Positions 34,231-43,269 of a stretch of 64,000 bases of DNA are shown here, piece by piece. The translations under genes and the position numbers were made by a program. Below the pieces are notes generated by a model. The model searched no databases, was not told the DNA's origin, and saw nothing but the letters and a program-made list of their open reading frames with translations. Each line of letters begins with the position of its first letter. The stretch's first letter is position 1. This stretch comes from Paracoccaceae bacterium (GTDB lineage Bacteria; Pseudomonadota; Alphaproteobacteria; Rhodobacterales; Rhodobacteraceae), in NCBI GenBank assembly GCA_004153385.1, contig SDAL01000001.1:1-64000 (forward strand), in the 5' to 3' direction.

Positions 34231-36243
34231 TCATCGCCATAAATGGCTGAAACGTACAAGACGCGATTGCGCCCCCGCGAAGACACGTGTGCGCCAGCGG
34301 GCAGGGAGGCCATCGCGCAAGCGGATCACAGCGACCTCCGGCGGGCACGCAAGATTGCTGAGCGGATCGAAATACCGCGGGTAGGCGATGAGTGTGGCAT
34401 AGGCCAGTTGCAAGATATCGGGTCGCGCGGTGCGTCGCGCCGGCGCGGGGTGCAAATCCTCCGTCAGGCCCCAGCCTGCGTAGAACGGCATGCCCAGACA
34501 CGTCACCGGCTTGCCACGGATCAACGCTTCGAACCCTAGAAGCGAGGTCATGGTGACGACCCTGTCACAGGCCTCGATCAGCGCGACCGGATCGGAATTG
34601 TGGCAGATGACATCGGCGTAGCGGCGCGCCTCATGCTGTGCAATCGCGCCCGGACGTAGTCCGGCCTCCACATCGGGATGGGGTTTGTAGACCACCACAG
34701 CCTTTGGATTGCGTTCCCGCGCCACGCGCAACAGATCCAGATTGCGCCCGCCCCGGCCCCCCATCCCGCAGCGGATTGACGCATCGTCTTCCACTTGACC
34801 GGGCACCAGAACCCGCACACCTTCCGGCAAATTCTCTGCGGGTGCGTGCAGGTTGTATTTACTGAGCCGCGCGGCGATCACATTGTCCAGAAGGCTGTTG
34901 ATGCGTGTTTTTTGTGCCCTATCAAGCGGTCGGGCCACAAGCTCCTCCAGATCACTGGGATCGTTCGGATCATAATAGATCCCGCGTGTGTCGCAGATGA
35001 GCGAGAGCGGTGGGACCAGTTGCGCCCCAAGCCCGTTCGAGCGTAAAAAACCGTCCTCCATCCGCGCCGCGCCATCGGGGCGCGCAGGCTTGCTGGCCCA
35101 GTGCACGATCGGGGGCGCCGATGATGTGGGCAAGCGATCGGGGGTGCCAAAACGCACCTGCCCGTAGCGGCCGAAAATCCGGCGCAGATGGGGGCGTTTC
35201 CAGCGGCTCATGCCGGTCATCAGGTAGCCATGCCGGTCTTCGCGGTAGCTACGGCATTCTGCCTCCAGATGATTGAGGGCATCTTCCAAGGTGCATCGTT
35301 GCTTGCGGCAGGGGTCGAACCAGACCGGCGCCAGAATATGGCTTACCGCGAACAGTTGCGCAGGCGTCAGGGTGCGGGTGCGCCGCGCGATGCTCTGCAT
35401 GTCATGGGACACTCCCCAGCCAGCGTAGAACGGAAGACCGAACACATGCGGCGTGTGGCCTGCCAAGATCGCCTCGAACCCCATCAGCGACGAGACGGTA
35501 TAGACTGCATGCGCCCCTGCCAAAAGCCGCCATGGCGATATGGGCTCGTTCAGCAGGCTGGTGCGCGCATCACAATCGGACAGCCCGAAATGGCCGCGCC
35601 GCTTGCCTGCACGGGTTTCAGGATGGGTCTTTATGATGATCCGGGCGTCGGGGTGATCGCGCCGTGCCTTGCGCAGCATCTGTGCGAAACTCTCGGGGCC
35701 GGCGTGACCGTAGCGGATCGACGCATCGCCTTCGGTCTGATCAATGACCAGAACATATCCCGGCGGCGGTGCAGGGCGCTCGGGGTCGAAATTGTTGTAT
35801 TTGGACAGCTGCATGGCGCGTAATCGCGCGATTGCGGAGCGCGCGCGCTCCAGCAGGGCCGGATCATCAAGCGGGTGTGTTTGTGCCAGATGTTCGATCA
35901 GGGAGGGACAACTGGCATCGAAATGAACGCCGTAGGGATCGATCAATAGCCCCAGCGGACCCTTGTCCCCCATTCGCCCGGGCAAGACGGAGCGAAGAAA
36001 AGCGTCCTCGACACGCACCAGCCCCGCGCCTGTATGGCGCGCGGCCCGCTCGCCACGCGTGGCATAGCGGGTGCGGCCCCAGACGGCTATGCGATCTTCG
36101 GCCAAGGGCAGGCCGAGGCACAGGTCGTAGCCTGCGGCATCCAAAATCTGGCGCAGGCGTTTTTGTCGTGCAAAGCCTGCGTTGAAATAGAAAAGCCGCC
36201 GGCGTGAACCGGCGGCTTTGTCCAAAGAGGGGGTGCTGGTCAA
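34231..36243 (-). CDS. kpsC: Capsule polysaccharide Kdo-transferase KpsC
   Basis: 670 residues in two similar glycosyltransferase halves (about 20-330 and 345-650). Each contains a GVRVLVPGQVEDDASIR or GYVLVIDQTEGDASIRYG segment, an IIIKTHPETRAG or VVYKPHPDVEAG motif, and a GFEAI...G...FGLPFYAGWG or GFEALIRGKPVTCLGMPFYA segment. KpsC adds beta-linked Kdo to the lipid anchor of group 2-type capsules in the cytoplasm. Last gene of the kpsS/export/kpsC block; its start overlaps the export gene's stop by 4 nt. Confidence 0.9.
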   Translation of the reverse strand: MTSTPSLDKAAGSRRRLFYFNAGFARQKRLRQILDAAGYDLCLGLPLAEDRIAVWGRTRYATRGERAARHTGAGLVRVEDAFLRSVLPGRMGDKGPLGLLIDPYGVHFDASCPSLIEHLAQTHPLDDPALLERARSAIARLRAMQLSKYNNFDPERPAPPPGYVLVIDQTEGDASIRYGHAGPESFAQMLRKARRDHPDARIIIKTHPETRAGKRRGHFGLSDCDARTSLLNEPISPWRLLAGAHAVYTVSSLMGFEAILAGHTPHVFGLPFYAGWGVSHDMQSIARRTRTLTPAQLFAVSHILAPVWFDPCRKQRCTLEDALNHLEAECRSYREDRHGYLMTGMSRWKRPHLRRIFGRYGQVRFGTPDRLPTSSAPPIVHWASKPARPDGAARMEDGFLRSNGLGAQLVPPLSLICDTRGIYYDPNDPSDLEELVARPLDRAQKTRINSLLDNVIAARLSKYNLHAPAENLPEGVRVLVPGQVEDDASIRCGMGGRGGRNLDLLRVARERNPKAVVVYKPHPDVEAGLRPGAIAQHEARRYADVICHNSDPVALIEACDRVVTMTSLLGFEALIRGKPVTCLGMPFYAGWGLTEDLHPAPARRTARPDILQLAYATLIAYPRYFDPLSNLACPPEVAVIRLRDGLPARWRTRVFAGAQSRLVRFSHLWR

Positions 36244-37373
36244 TTTGCGAGGTTATTGATGGAATTGGCCGAGCTAAGCGGCGACGTGATCGCAGACAGG
36301 ACCTTGGACCATTGCACATAGGGTGCTTCGGTTACGTAAACGGTATCGTCATCATGGATCATGAAATCACGTGCCTCGAACATGCCGTTGGGCTCGGTCA
36401 GGTTCAGCACATAAACCAGACGCTGCGGCCCGATCAGGTCGTTACGGCCCAGAAGGCGGCGGGCCACGTCTTGTGATTCATTGCGCAGGACAAACACACC
36501 TGTGGGATCTGCGGTACGCGACTGAAGGCCGCCCACGGTCGCGATCGCCTCTAGCGCCGAAAGTTCTTTGGCCTCGAACGGCACGCGGGCCTGCTGACCT
36601 GTGGCGCCGAGCGCGGTATAGGCACGGGAGTCTTTCTCGACCAGAATCGTATCGCCCGAACGCAGCGCGATATCCATGCGCGGGTTGGCGTATAGATCAG
36701 AGAGCCAGACCGTGCCGCGCGCACCGTTAGAGCGCGTTACTGTGACCTTGGCGATCTCAGGCTCTATCGAGACGCCGCCTGCGCGGGCAATCATCGACGA
36801 AAGTGTCCGCGTCGGACGTTCTATCGCATAGACGCCTTGAGCGCCGATTGTGCCCATCAGCGACACGGTCGCCCCGTCGCCTGGCACGCGGGACACAGAG
36901 ACCTGCGGATCGGGGGTTTGAAGGTTCAGCTTTTCCGTGATGACGCGGCGCAGACCGTCGGGTGTATTGCCCGCAGCCTTGATACGTCCGGCATAGGGCA
37001 CGAAGATAAAACCAGCGCCGTCGACCTGCACTTCGCTCAGCTGGGTGGCATTCGCCCCTTGCTGCACCAGCAGGCCGTCATCCACGTTTTCCCAGACTGT
37101 CAGATTAAGCGTATCGCCGGGGCTGATGGTATCGGACCCGATGATGCCTGCGTTTTGAAAGGAGCTTGAGAAGGCAAGTGCCGGCTGCGCAGAGGCGATT
37201 TGCGCGACACGCGGGTCCACCGGAATCACAAAAGCATTTCCACGTTGCAATTCAGAACCGGCATAAATTTCTTTTTTGCTCGGACCGGAGCGGGGAAGGG
37301 CACATGCGGACAATCCGAACACCACAGCGGTGAGCAACAAGAGCCGTGAGCTGCGAAAAACCTTGATAGTCAC
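36240..37373 (-). CDS. Polysaccharide export outer-membrane lipoprotein (Wza/KpsD-like)
   Basis: 377 residues. A signal peptide ends in the lipobox LSAC (GLSACALPRSG). A poly-export domain (SPGDTLNLTVWENVDDG) is followed by SLBB-type repeats (VDGAGFIFVPYAGRIKAAGN; SLMGTIGAQGVYAI; LRSGDTILVEKDSRAY). This matches Wza and its relatives, which form the outer-membrane channel for capsule export. It sits between kpsS and kpsC on one strand, which fits capsule transport. No KpsM/T/E genes are in the window. Confidence 0.87.
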   Translation of the reverse strand: MTIKVFRSSRLLLLTAVVFGLSACALPRSGPSKKEIYAGSELQRGNAFVIPVDPRVAQIASAQPALAFSSSFQNAGIIGSDTISPGDTLNLTVWENVDDGLLVQQGANATQLSEVQVDGAGFIFVPYAGRIKAAGNTPDGLRRVITEKLNLQTPDPQVSVSRVPGDGATVSLMGTIGAQGVYAIERPTRTLSSMIARAGGVSIEPEIAKVTVTRSNGARGTVWLSDLYANPRMDIALRSGDTILVEKDSRAYTALGATGQQARVPFEAKELSALEAIATVGGLQSRTADPTGVFVLRNESQDVARRLLGRNDLIGPQRLVYVLNLTEPNGMFEARDFMIHDDDTVYVTEAPYVQWSKVLSAITSPLSSANSINNLAN

Positions 37374-37438
37374 TAATAAGCTCCTTTGTAGGGACGCCGT
37401 CTGTGTAATTGGCTAAAACACTATAGGAAAGTCTCAAA

Positions 37439-37447
37439 TTATCCACA
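37439..37447 (+). promoter_or_regulatory. DnaA-box-like TTATCCACA in the kpsS/export-gene gap
   Basis: A single perfect 9-mer, 66 nt upstream of the export lipoprotein start. With the dnaG cluster and the nrdR site it makes five perfect copies within about 9.2 kb. No evidence of function. Confidence 0.3.
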
Positions 37448-37451
37448 TGGG

Positions 37452-38738
37452 CTAATTGATAACCCGCAACTGTTGCCGCGGGGACGCTCTGCCAGAGCTG
37501 AGCGCATCATAGGGATCTTCGGCGTCCAGGATCATATCCACGACCTGACGCAGCAATGTGCGCCGGCCTTTGGCAGAATAAAACCCGCCCGGCACCTGAC
37601 TGGTTTCCAGCAGATAATGGCGGTATTCGCGGTAGGCACGTGTATCGGGCCGTGCGGGGTTCGAGAAGAACTCCTCAAGCGGCTGGTCGGAGACAAATTC
37701 GGGTTTGTCGAACACCGCGCGGCCAAAGGCCTTGATCGGCAGGCCACGCCACAGCACCTGCTGGGCGGCCGTCGAATTGACCGTGACCGCGGACCGTGCC
37801 TGCGACAGCAATCTTGCAAGCTTGCCGCCGCGCACGAAATGGACGCGCCCGGCCAGACCGTAATCGGCCACGCCCTTCTGGATGGCCGCTGCAATGGGCG
37901 CGCGCCCGTCTTCGAGCGGATGCGCCTTGAGCACAAGATGGTGATGGGAGGGGGCGCCCTCGCCAAAGGCCTTCATGACCATTTCCAGAAATTCCGTCTG
38001 GCTGTTGAACGGAGAATGCATCACGAAGCTGGAATCGTGTTCAAGTTGCATCAAGACCAGATGATAGGGGAAGCCGCCGTATTTCACGCGGGCCGTGGCA
38101 AACCAGCGCTGGACCATATGCAGCGGAATCAACAACAACCGCCTGAGATACAACCTGAATTCCTCGATTACCTTTACGCCGCGATGGGGTTGGAAATTAC
38201 GATACGCCTTGTTTTGGGTCATCACGAAAAAATGGTAAAGCGCGCCGTAGAACACATGCTGGCGCATGTCGCCCCATCTGGGCGGGGCATCGGGAAATTC
38301 GATTTCTGACTGGCGCAGCGCATCGCGCATCTGGGCCACGTCCATCTTCATCAGGCGGGAATTGCCGTTGGAGCCGCCACGCTCGTATGTGATCCAGTAG
38401 GGGCGGACATAGCCTTCCTCGAACACATGCACGGTGATGGATCGGGCGCGTGCGGCGGCGGCGGCCTGTGCATGGATCGGGCGCGTGTCGCCGTAAAGGA
38501 TGATATCGGTGATCTGGTGTTCGTTCAGGATCTGCGCAAACCGTTCAGCCCAGCGGTCGGGTGTGTCGCGATAGGCAATCAGCGAGGCACGGTGGGGCCA
38601 GAAGGCCTCGTCGCCCTTATTGAAACTGACACGCCAGACCTGTGCACCGGCCAGACGCAGCATCCGGCCAAGTTGTGCAAAGAACGGGCCGTGCGGTCCC
38701 TGCAACAGCAAGAAATTGCGTGCTTTATAGTCGTGCAT
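37452..38738 (-). CDS. kpsS: Capsule polysaccharide Kdo-transferase KpsS
   Basis: 428 residues: NFLLLQGPHGPFFAQLGRML at the start, VHVFEEGYVRPYWITYERGG near 100, LVLKAHPLEDGRAPI near 265 and TVNSTAAQQVLWRGLPIKAF near 325. These are the marks of KpsS/LipB capsule proteins. KpsS adds the first Kdo to phosphatidylglycerol, after which KpsC extends the linker. It is the first gene of the block and diverges from ribE, with 265 nt between starts. The gap of 78 nt to the export gene may hold a second promoter. Confidence 0.9.
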   Translation of the reverse strand: MHDYKARNFLLLQGPHGPFFAQLGRMLRLAGAQVWRVSFNKGDEAFWPHRASLIAYRDTPDRWAERFAQILNEHQITDIILYGDTRPIHAQAAAAARARSITVHVFEEGYVRPYWITYERGGSNGNSRLMKMDVAQMRDALRQSEIEFPDAPPRWGDMRQHVFYGALYHFFVMTQNKAYRNFQPHRGVKVIEEFRLYLRRLLLIPLHMVQRWFATARVKYGGFPYHLVLMQLEHDSSFVMHSPFNSQTEFLEMVMKAFGEGAPSHHHLVLKAHPLEDGRAPIAAAIQKGVADYGLAGRVHFVRGGKLARLLSQARSAVTVNSTAAQQVLWRGLPIKAFGRAVFDKPEFVSDQPLEEFFSNPARPDTRAYREYRHYLLETSQVPGGFYSAKGRRTLLRQVVDMILDAEDPYDALSSGRASPRQQLRVIN

Positions 38739-39003
38739 CTCAACTGGTCCACATACTGATTACGGCGGCCCGAACCCGCTCAAAGCCGGTCTGTGCACAC
38801 AAAGCCTGCACGCGCGCAGATCCGAGCCGATAGATTACCGCCCGAGGATGCGTGAAAAATCTGTGTGATCCTAGAGTTTTATCTGGATGCCGCGGTGTTT
38901 TGCGCATTTTTACACGACACATGTGTCCTTGTGGCCGATATGGCGCTTCTTGCGCCAAACGGGGCGGCAGGTTAGTTGGGAAGAAAGGATCAAGGAGGGT
39001 GCG

Positions 39004-39609
39004 ATGTTCACCGGAATTATCACGGATATGGGCGAGGTTCTCGATCTGGCGCAGGAGGGCGATCTGCGTGCCCGTATCGGAACCGCTTATGATATGGACA
39101 GCGTCGATATCGGGGCGTCGATTGCCTGTGACGGGGTGTGCCTGACGGTTATTGCCAAGGGAAAGACACCGAAGGACTGGTTCGATGTGCAGATATCGGC
39201 AGAGAGCGTCGAGAAAACCAATATCGGTCGCAATGCATGGTTCACGGGGCGCAGGCTCAATCTGGAACGCGCGTTGAAGGTTGGCGACGAACTGGGCGGG
39301 CATATCGTCGCCGGTCACGTGGATGGCGTGGCGCAGATCGTGTCGATCACGGACGAGGGTGACAGCACGCGGTTCTGGTTTCGCGCCCCTGACGCACTGG
39401 CCAAGTTCATCGCGCCCAAAGGCTCTGTTACGCTCAACGGCACCTCGCTGACTGTTAACGATGTGTCGGGGGCAGAATTCGGTGTGAACATCATCCCGCA
39501 TACCAAAGAAGTGACGACTTGGGGTGATGCGCGTGCGGACGATTTCGTGAACCTCGAGATTGATACAATGGCGCGCTATGTTGCCCGCCTGCAGGAGTGG
39601 AACGCATGA
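39004..39609 (+). CDS. ribE: Riboflavin synthase (alpha subunit)
   Basis: 201 residues from MFTGIITDMG, with AAGGAGG 6 nt before the ATG. Two lumazine-binding repeats are visible: DIGASIACDGVCLTVIAKG and, in the second half, FIAPKGSVTLNGTSLTVNDV. HIVAGHVDGVAQI joins them. It converts two lumazine molecules to riboflavin. An open frame continues 39 codons upstream but is not coding-like. The stop overlaps the start of ribB (ATGA). No FMN riboswitch is seen before it. Confidence 0.93.
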   Translation: MFTGIITDMGEVLDLAQEGDLRARIGTAYDMDSVDIGASIACDGVCLTVIAKGKTPKDWFDVQISAESVEKTNIGRNAWFTGRRLNLERALKVGDELGGHIVAGHVDGVAQIVSITDEGDSTRFWFRAPDALAKFIAPKGSVTLNGTSLTVNDVSGAEFGVNIIPHTKEVTTWGDARADDFVNLEIDTMARYVARLQEWNA

Positions 39610-40745
39610 GTGACATCACCCCCGTGGACAAATCAGGCCCCCATGATGTGCCTGGCCCTGTAGAGGACAGCCTGCGCGATGCGATCTCTCCCATCGAGGA
39701 GATACTGGAGGATGCGCGAAACGGCCGTATGTATATTCTGGTCGATCACGAGGATCGCGAAAACGAGGGCGATCTTTGCATTCCTGCCCAAATGGCGACA
39801 CCCGATGCGATCAACTTCATGGCGACCCACGGGCGCGGGCTGGTGTGTCTGGCGCTGACGTCTGAGCGGGTGGACCAGTTGGGCCTGCCGTCCATGGCCT
39901 CCAGCAACTCCTCGCGTCAGGAAACCGCCTTTACCGTCTCGATCGAGGCACGCGAGGGGATTTCCACAGGGATTTCCGCACAAGACCGTGCGCGCACAGT
40001 GGCGGTTGCGGTCAACCCAGCCAGTACCGGGGCCGATCTGGCCTCGCCCGGGCACGTGTTCCCGCTGCGTGCGCGCGACGGCGGGGTGCTGGTGCGCGCC
40101 GGCCATACCGAGGCTGTGGTCGATGTCAGTCGTCTGGCAGGCATGGATCCTTCCGGTGTGATTTGCGAGGTTATGAAGGAAGACGGCAGCATGGCGCGCC
40201 TCCCCGATCTGATTGCCTTCGGTCAGCGCCACGGGATCAAGATCGGCACGATTTCCGATCTGATCGCCTATCGCCGCCGGTATGATAATCTGGTGAAGGA
40301 AACGGCGCAAAAACCGGTGACCTCCGAATTCGGAGGGGATTGGGCAATGCGCGTATTCACCGATACGACCGAAGGGGCAGAGCATATCGTTCTGAGCTGT
40401 GGCGACCTGACCGATGGCGCGCCGGTGCTTGTGCGGATGCATGCGCTTGATCCCTTGGGTGATACGCTGGGGCTGACCCCGGGGCGTCTGGGGGATGTGG
40501 GCCGCGCGATGAGCGCGATTGCCGCCGAGGGGCGCGGCGTGTTTGTGGCGCTGCGTGATCCGGCGATGAAGCTTGCGCTGGGCGACGAGGAAAGCCCGCG
40601 TATCTTGCGCCAGTACGGGTTCGGGGCGCAGATACTGGCAGCCCTCGGCCTGTCCAAGGTCGAATTGCTGACCAACTCCCCGATGCCCAAGGTCGTGGGT
40701 CTTGAGGGATATGGTCTCGAAATCATCAAAACCCGCAAGTATTGA
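39606..40745 (+). CDS. ribB: Dihydroxybutanone phosphate synthase with degenerate RibA-like domain (RibBX type)
   Basis: 379 residues. The N-terminal RibB domain is intact: [16 protein letters not shown] near 46-61, [11 protein letters not shown], and [10 protein letters not shown] with the catalytic His/Glu. The C-terminal half aligns with GTP cyclohydrolase II in shape, but the stretch that should carry the zinc cysteines and CDCG reads [19 protein letters not shown], with no Cys. It therefore cannot be a zinc GTP cyclohydrolase, and a separate ribA must exist elsewhere. This hybrid is known in many proteobacteria. Start chosen for the ATGA overlap and AGGAG site. Confidence 0.88.
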   Translation: MSDITPVDKSGPHDVPGPVEDSLRDAISPIEEILEDARNGRMYILVDHEDRENEGDLCIPAQMATPDAINFMATHGRGLVCLALTSERVDQLGLPSMASSNSSRQETAFTVSIEAREGISTGISAQDRARTVAVAVNPASTGADLASPGHVFPLRARDGGVLVRAGHTEAVVDVSRLAGMDPSGVICEVMKEDGSMARLPDLIAFGQRHGIKIGTISDLIAYRRRYDNLVKETAQKPVTSEFGGDWAMRVFTDTTEGAEHIVLSCGDLTDGAPVLVRMHALDPLGDTLGLTPGRLGDVGRAMSAIAAEGRGVFVALRDPAMKLALGDEESPRILRQYGFGAQILAALGLSKVELLTNSPMPKVVGLEGYGLEIIKTRKY

Positions 40746-40759
40746 GCCGGAGATTAGAT

Positions 40760-41311
40760 ATGGCCGAAGCCGAAGAGCATTACGTCCTGCCCAACCCGAC
40801 ATTCGACACGCCTGTGCGCATGCTGGTGGTGGTGGCCCCGTATTACAAAGACATCGCAGACAACCTTGTGCAAGGTGCGCGCGATATGGCCACCAGCTGC
40901 GGCGCGGTGGTGGATGTGGTGGAAGTTCCCGGTGCGCTGGAAATTCCCACCGCGATCAAACTGGCCGCACGGATGGCCGATTATGACTGTTTCACCGCGC
41001 TGGGCTGTGTGATCCGTGGCGAGACCACGCATTACGATACCGTGTGCAACGATAGTTCGCGTGCGATCCAGCTGATGGGGCTGGAAGGGATCTTGATCGG
41101 CAACGGCATCGTGACAGTCGAGAACAAAGCCCAAGCCGAGGCCCGCGCCGATCTTGACCGCGGCAACAAAGGTGCCGGTGCAGCCGCTGCGGCCTTGCAT
41201 TTACTCGCGCTCTCGCGCAAATGGGCGAACCGCACAAAAGGGATTGGCTTTCGCCCACAAGGTGAGTCGTTCCGAATTGCCGGTGAAGCCGAAGGAACAA
41301 CGACCGCATGA
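40760..41311 (+). CDS. ribH: Lumazine synthase (6,7-dimethyl-8-ribityllumazine synthase)
   Basis: 183 residues. Conserved PGALEIPTAIKLAA lies near 60-73, GCVIRGETTHYDTVCND near 88-104 holds the catalytic His, and GILIGNGIVTVENKAQAEAR follows. It condenses the RibB product with the pyrimidine to form lumazine, used by ribE. ATG 40760 follows CCGGAG; an alternative TTG at 40742 overlaps the ribB stop. The C-terminus overlaps nusB by 4 nt. Confidence 0.93.
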   Translation: MAEAEEHYVLPNPTFDTPVRMLVVVAPYYKDIADNLVQGARDMATSCGAVVDVVEVPGALEIPTAIKLAARMADYDCFTALGCVIRGETTHYDTVCNDSSRAIQLMGLEGILIGNGIVTVENKAQAEARADLDRGNKGAGAAAAALHLLALSRKWANRTKGIGFRPQGESFRIAGEAEGTTTA

Positions 41312-41805
41312 CCGATACGACGCCCAGCCCCGCACCGCGTAAACCCTCGCTCGAGGAGCGACGCCAGATGAAATCTGCCGCACGGCTTTATGCCGTTCAG
41401 GCGCTTTTTCAAATGGAAGCCGTCGGGCAGGGCGCCGATAAGGTGCGCGCAGAGTTCGAGGCCCATCGTTTTGGTGCGGTCTATGACGATATCGAGATGG
41501 CAGAAGGCGATGCAAACCTCTTTCGCCGTCTGATTGACGACGCTGTGACATGGCAGGGTAAGATCGATCAGGCGACGGATCAGGCGCTTTTGGAGGCATG
41601 GCCTCTGGCACGCATCGATTCGGTCTTGCGGGCGCTTTTCCGCGCCGCCGGCGCCGAACTGTGCAGCCCCGCGACACCGCCGCGTGTTGTGATCAGCGAA
41701 TTTGTGGATGTGGCGCGGGCGTTTTTCCCCGAAGGCCGCGAGCCGAAATTCGTGAACGCTGTTCTGGATCACATGGCGCGTCAGTTCCAGCCAGAGGCAT
41801 TCTAA
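41308..41805 (+). CDS. nusB: Transcription antitermination protein NusB
   Basis: 165 residues, all-helical: SAARLYAVQALFQMEAVGQG near 25-44, then DQALLEAWPLARIDSVLRAL, then VVISEFVDVARAFFPEGREP followed by KFVNAVLDHMA, the family's signature end. It works with NusE/S10 on boxA RNA in rRNA transcription. ATGA overlap with ribH; the ribH-nusB pair is widely conserved. Confidence 0.93.
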   Translation: MTDTTPSPAPRKPSLEERRQMKSAARLYAVQALFQMEAVGQGADKVRAEFEAHRFGAVYDDIEMAEGDANLFRRLIDDAVTWQGKIDQATDQALLEAWPLARIDSVLRALFRAAGAELCSPATPPRVVISEFVDVARAFFPEGREPKFVNAVLDHMARQFQPEAF

Positions 41806-41968
41806 TCCCTGCGGTTGCGGCAGTTTTCGGGGCTTTGACCCGCAACGCCCAGCAATCGCAGGCCGCGCCTTCGATTTGGTTTTCATGTTAGCGCAATATT
41901 TCCCGAATGCCCCCTTGGAATTGAGAAAAGTTGCGTTACATTATGAGAACAAACCGGAAGGAGCGATC

Positions 41969-42235
41969 ATGCTGAAAACTATGCGCCCGTCGATCCAGAA
42001 TATGGCACTTGGTGTCGCGATGATCGCTTCGCTGTCTGTCGGGGCTTCGAATGCCACGCTGCGCGACTTTATCCTCGGGTTTGATCCTGCTGTTGCCATG
42101 CTGGTGGCAGGCACTGTGATTGCGTCCTTGGCAGCGCTTCAGCTGGCGCGCTCAGCCGCTTATGCAAAACAACTGCAGCCGGTGGCTATCCGGACAGTCC
42201 AGCCAAATGCGCAGCAGCGTCAATTACGCCGCTAG
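41969..42235 (+). CDS. Small membrane protein of unknown function
   Basis: 88 residues with GGAAGGAG just before the ATG. Two hydrophobic stretches (NMALGVAMIASLSVGAS near 11-27 and AVAMLVAGTVIASLAALQLA near 41-60) suggest two membrane helices or a signal plus anchor. The basic, Gln-rich tail would face the cytoplasm or periplasm. A clear terminator follows at 42271. No family recognised. Confidence 0.65.
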   Translation: MLKTMRPSIQNMALGVAMIASLSVGASNATLRDFILGFDPAVAMLVAGTVIASLAALQLARSAAYAKQLQPVAIRTVQPNAQQRQLRR

Positions 42236-42270
42236 GACGACCATATAGCCGCTGAGATGCTCCGAAAGAC

Positions 42271-42297
42271 GGGCGTGCATTTTTGCGCGCCCTTTTT
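42271..42297 (+). terminator. Intrinsic terminator after the small membrane protein gene
   Basis: GGGCGTGC and GCGCGCCC form an 8-bp stem around ATTTTT, followed by TTTTT; 35 nt after the stop. Confidence 0.8.
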
Positions 42298-42380
42298 GTT
42301 TGGCAATCCTGCGCCAGCTTGACAGTTGCCGGACTGCGCGCGACCGTCTGGCCGGTGTTGAACAGGCAGGATAGAGTGCA

Positions 42381-42842
42381 ATGATAACCTTAACTGCGGA
42401 ACATCCGGTGCAGGAAAATCTGGCGCTTTTGCACAAGCGTCACTACGCCGCGATGCATGAAGATACGCCCGCAGGCTCCAACCACATGCTGGCCCCCGAT
42501 GCGCTGGCCGCACCCGGTATCTCGTTTTTTGTGATGCGCGAGGACACGAACGCGGTCGCAATGGGGGCGTTCAAACTGATCACACCCCGTCAGGCGGAGC
42601 TGAAATCCATGCATGTATTAAGCGAGCAGCGGGGTCGTGGTCTGGCGCGAATGATGCTGCGCCATCTTCTGACAGAGGCGCGGCGTGCCGGCGCACAGGA
42701 GGCCCTGCTGGAGACCGGTGCCCAAGACAGCTTTCTGCCCGCCCGGTTGCTTTATGAGGGGGAAGGGTTCAGCTACTGCCCGCCCTTTGGCACTTATCGC
42801 GACGATCCGGCAAGCGTGTTCATGAAATGCGTGATCGGCTAA
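42381..42842 (+). CDS. GNAT-family N-acetyltransferase
   Basis: 153 residues. The acetyl-CoA loop is in motif A, VLSEQRGRGLARMMLRHLLT near 77-96. FFVMREDTNAVAMGAFKLIT lies before it, and LYEGEGFSYCPPFGTYRDDP lies near the end. The layout matches the PhnO/YjgM-type acetyltransferases. The target amine is unknown. It is a single gene between a terminator at 42271 and a hairpin at 42898. Confidence 0.83.
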   Translation: MITLTAEHPVQENLALLHKRHYAAMHEDTPAGSNHMLAPDALAAPGISFFVMREDTNAVAMGAFKLITPRQAELKSMHVLSEQRGRGLARMMLRHLLTEARRAGAQEALLETGAQDSFLPARLLYEGEGFSYCPPFGTYRDDPASVFMKCVIG

Positions 42843-42897
42843 GGCCGTTCGCCATCAAAGCGTCGCGGGGTCTAAGCGACATGCCGCACAGCCGGCG

Positions 42898-42919
42898 TTG
42901 CCTGAAAATCAGGCAATTT
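42898..42919 (+). terminator. Short hairpin terminator after the acetyltransferase gene
   Basis: TTGCCTGA-AAA-TCAGGCAA followed by TTT: an 8-bp stem with a short T-run. Confidence 0.6.
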
Positions 42920-43002
42920 CACAGGCGTTTGTCGCTGCGCGATAGGGCGTTTCGGGGTTTTTACTTGCCCCGTGGTGACAGATCGCGCTAATCGATGGGG
43001 GT

Positions 43003-43195
43003 GCAGCGACGGGAGAATTCGGGCGCGACCCGATGCCGAAGGAGCAACCGCCCCAGGAAACTCTCAGGCCACAGGGACCCCGCTGCAGACAGACTCTGGA
43101 GAGTGGTGCGCCTATCGCACCCGCCGAAGGGATAATGATCTCAGGCGCGCGGTCGTTTCCGTCACCGGAAAACCGCGTAAGGACAGAAGGGGCAT
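43003..43195 (+). ncRNA. Tandem glycine riboswitch upstream of gcvT
   Basis: Two glycine aptamers in series. The first shows CGGGAGAATTC, GCCGAAGGAGCAA and CCCCAGGAAACTCTCAGG. The second shows CTCTGGAGAGTG, CGCCGAAGGGATAA and ATCTCAGGCG, ending in the typical GGACAGAAGGGG. It ends about 75 nt before the glycine-cleavage operon start. Glycine binding would turn on gcvT-gcvH-gcvP so that excess glycine is degraded. Confidence 0.92.
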
Positions 43196-43269
43196 CGAAA
43201 AGCCTGCAGGCATAGGCTCTGCGGCGGTATTTGATGCCGGAGTATCCGGCGCTGCAAAGAGGTGCCATC

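Noticed and set aside
38739-39003. FMN riboswitch before ribE
   Set aside because: None of the conserved FMN aptamer segments could be found.
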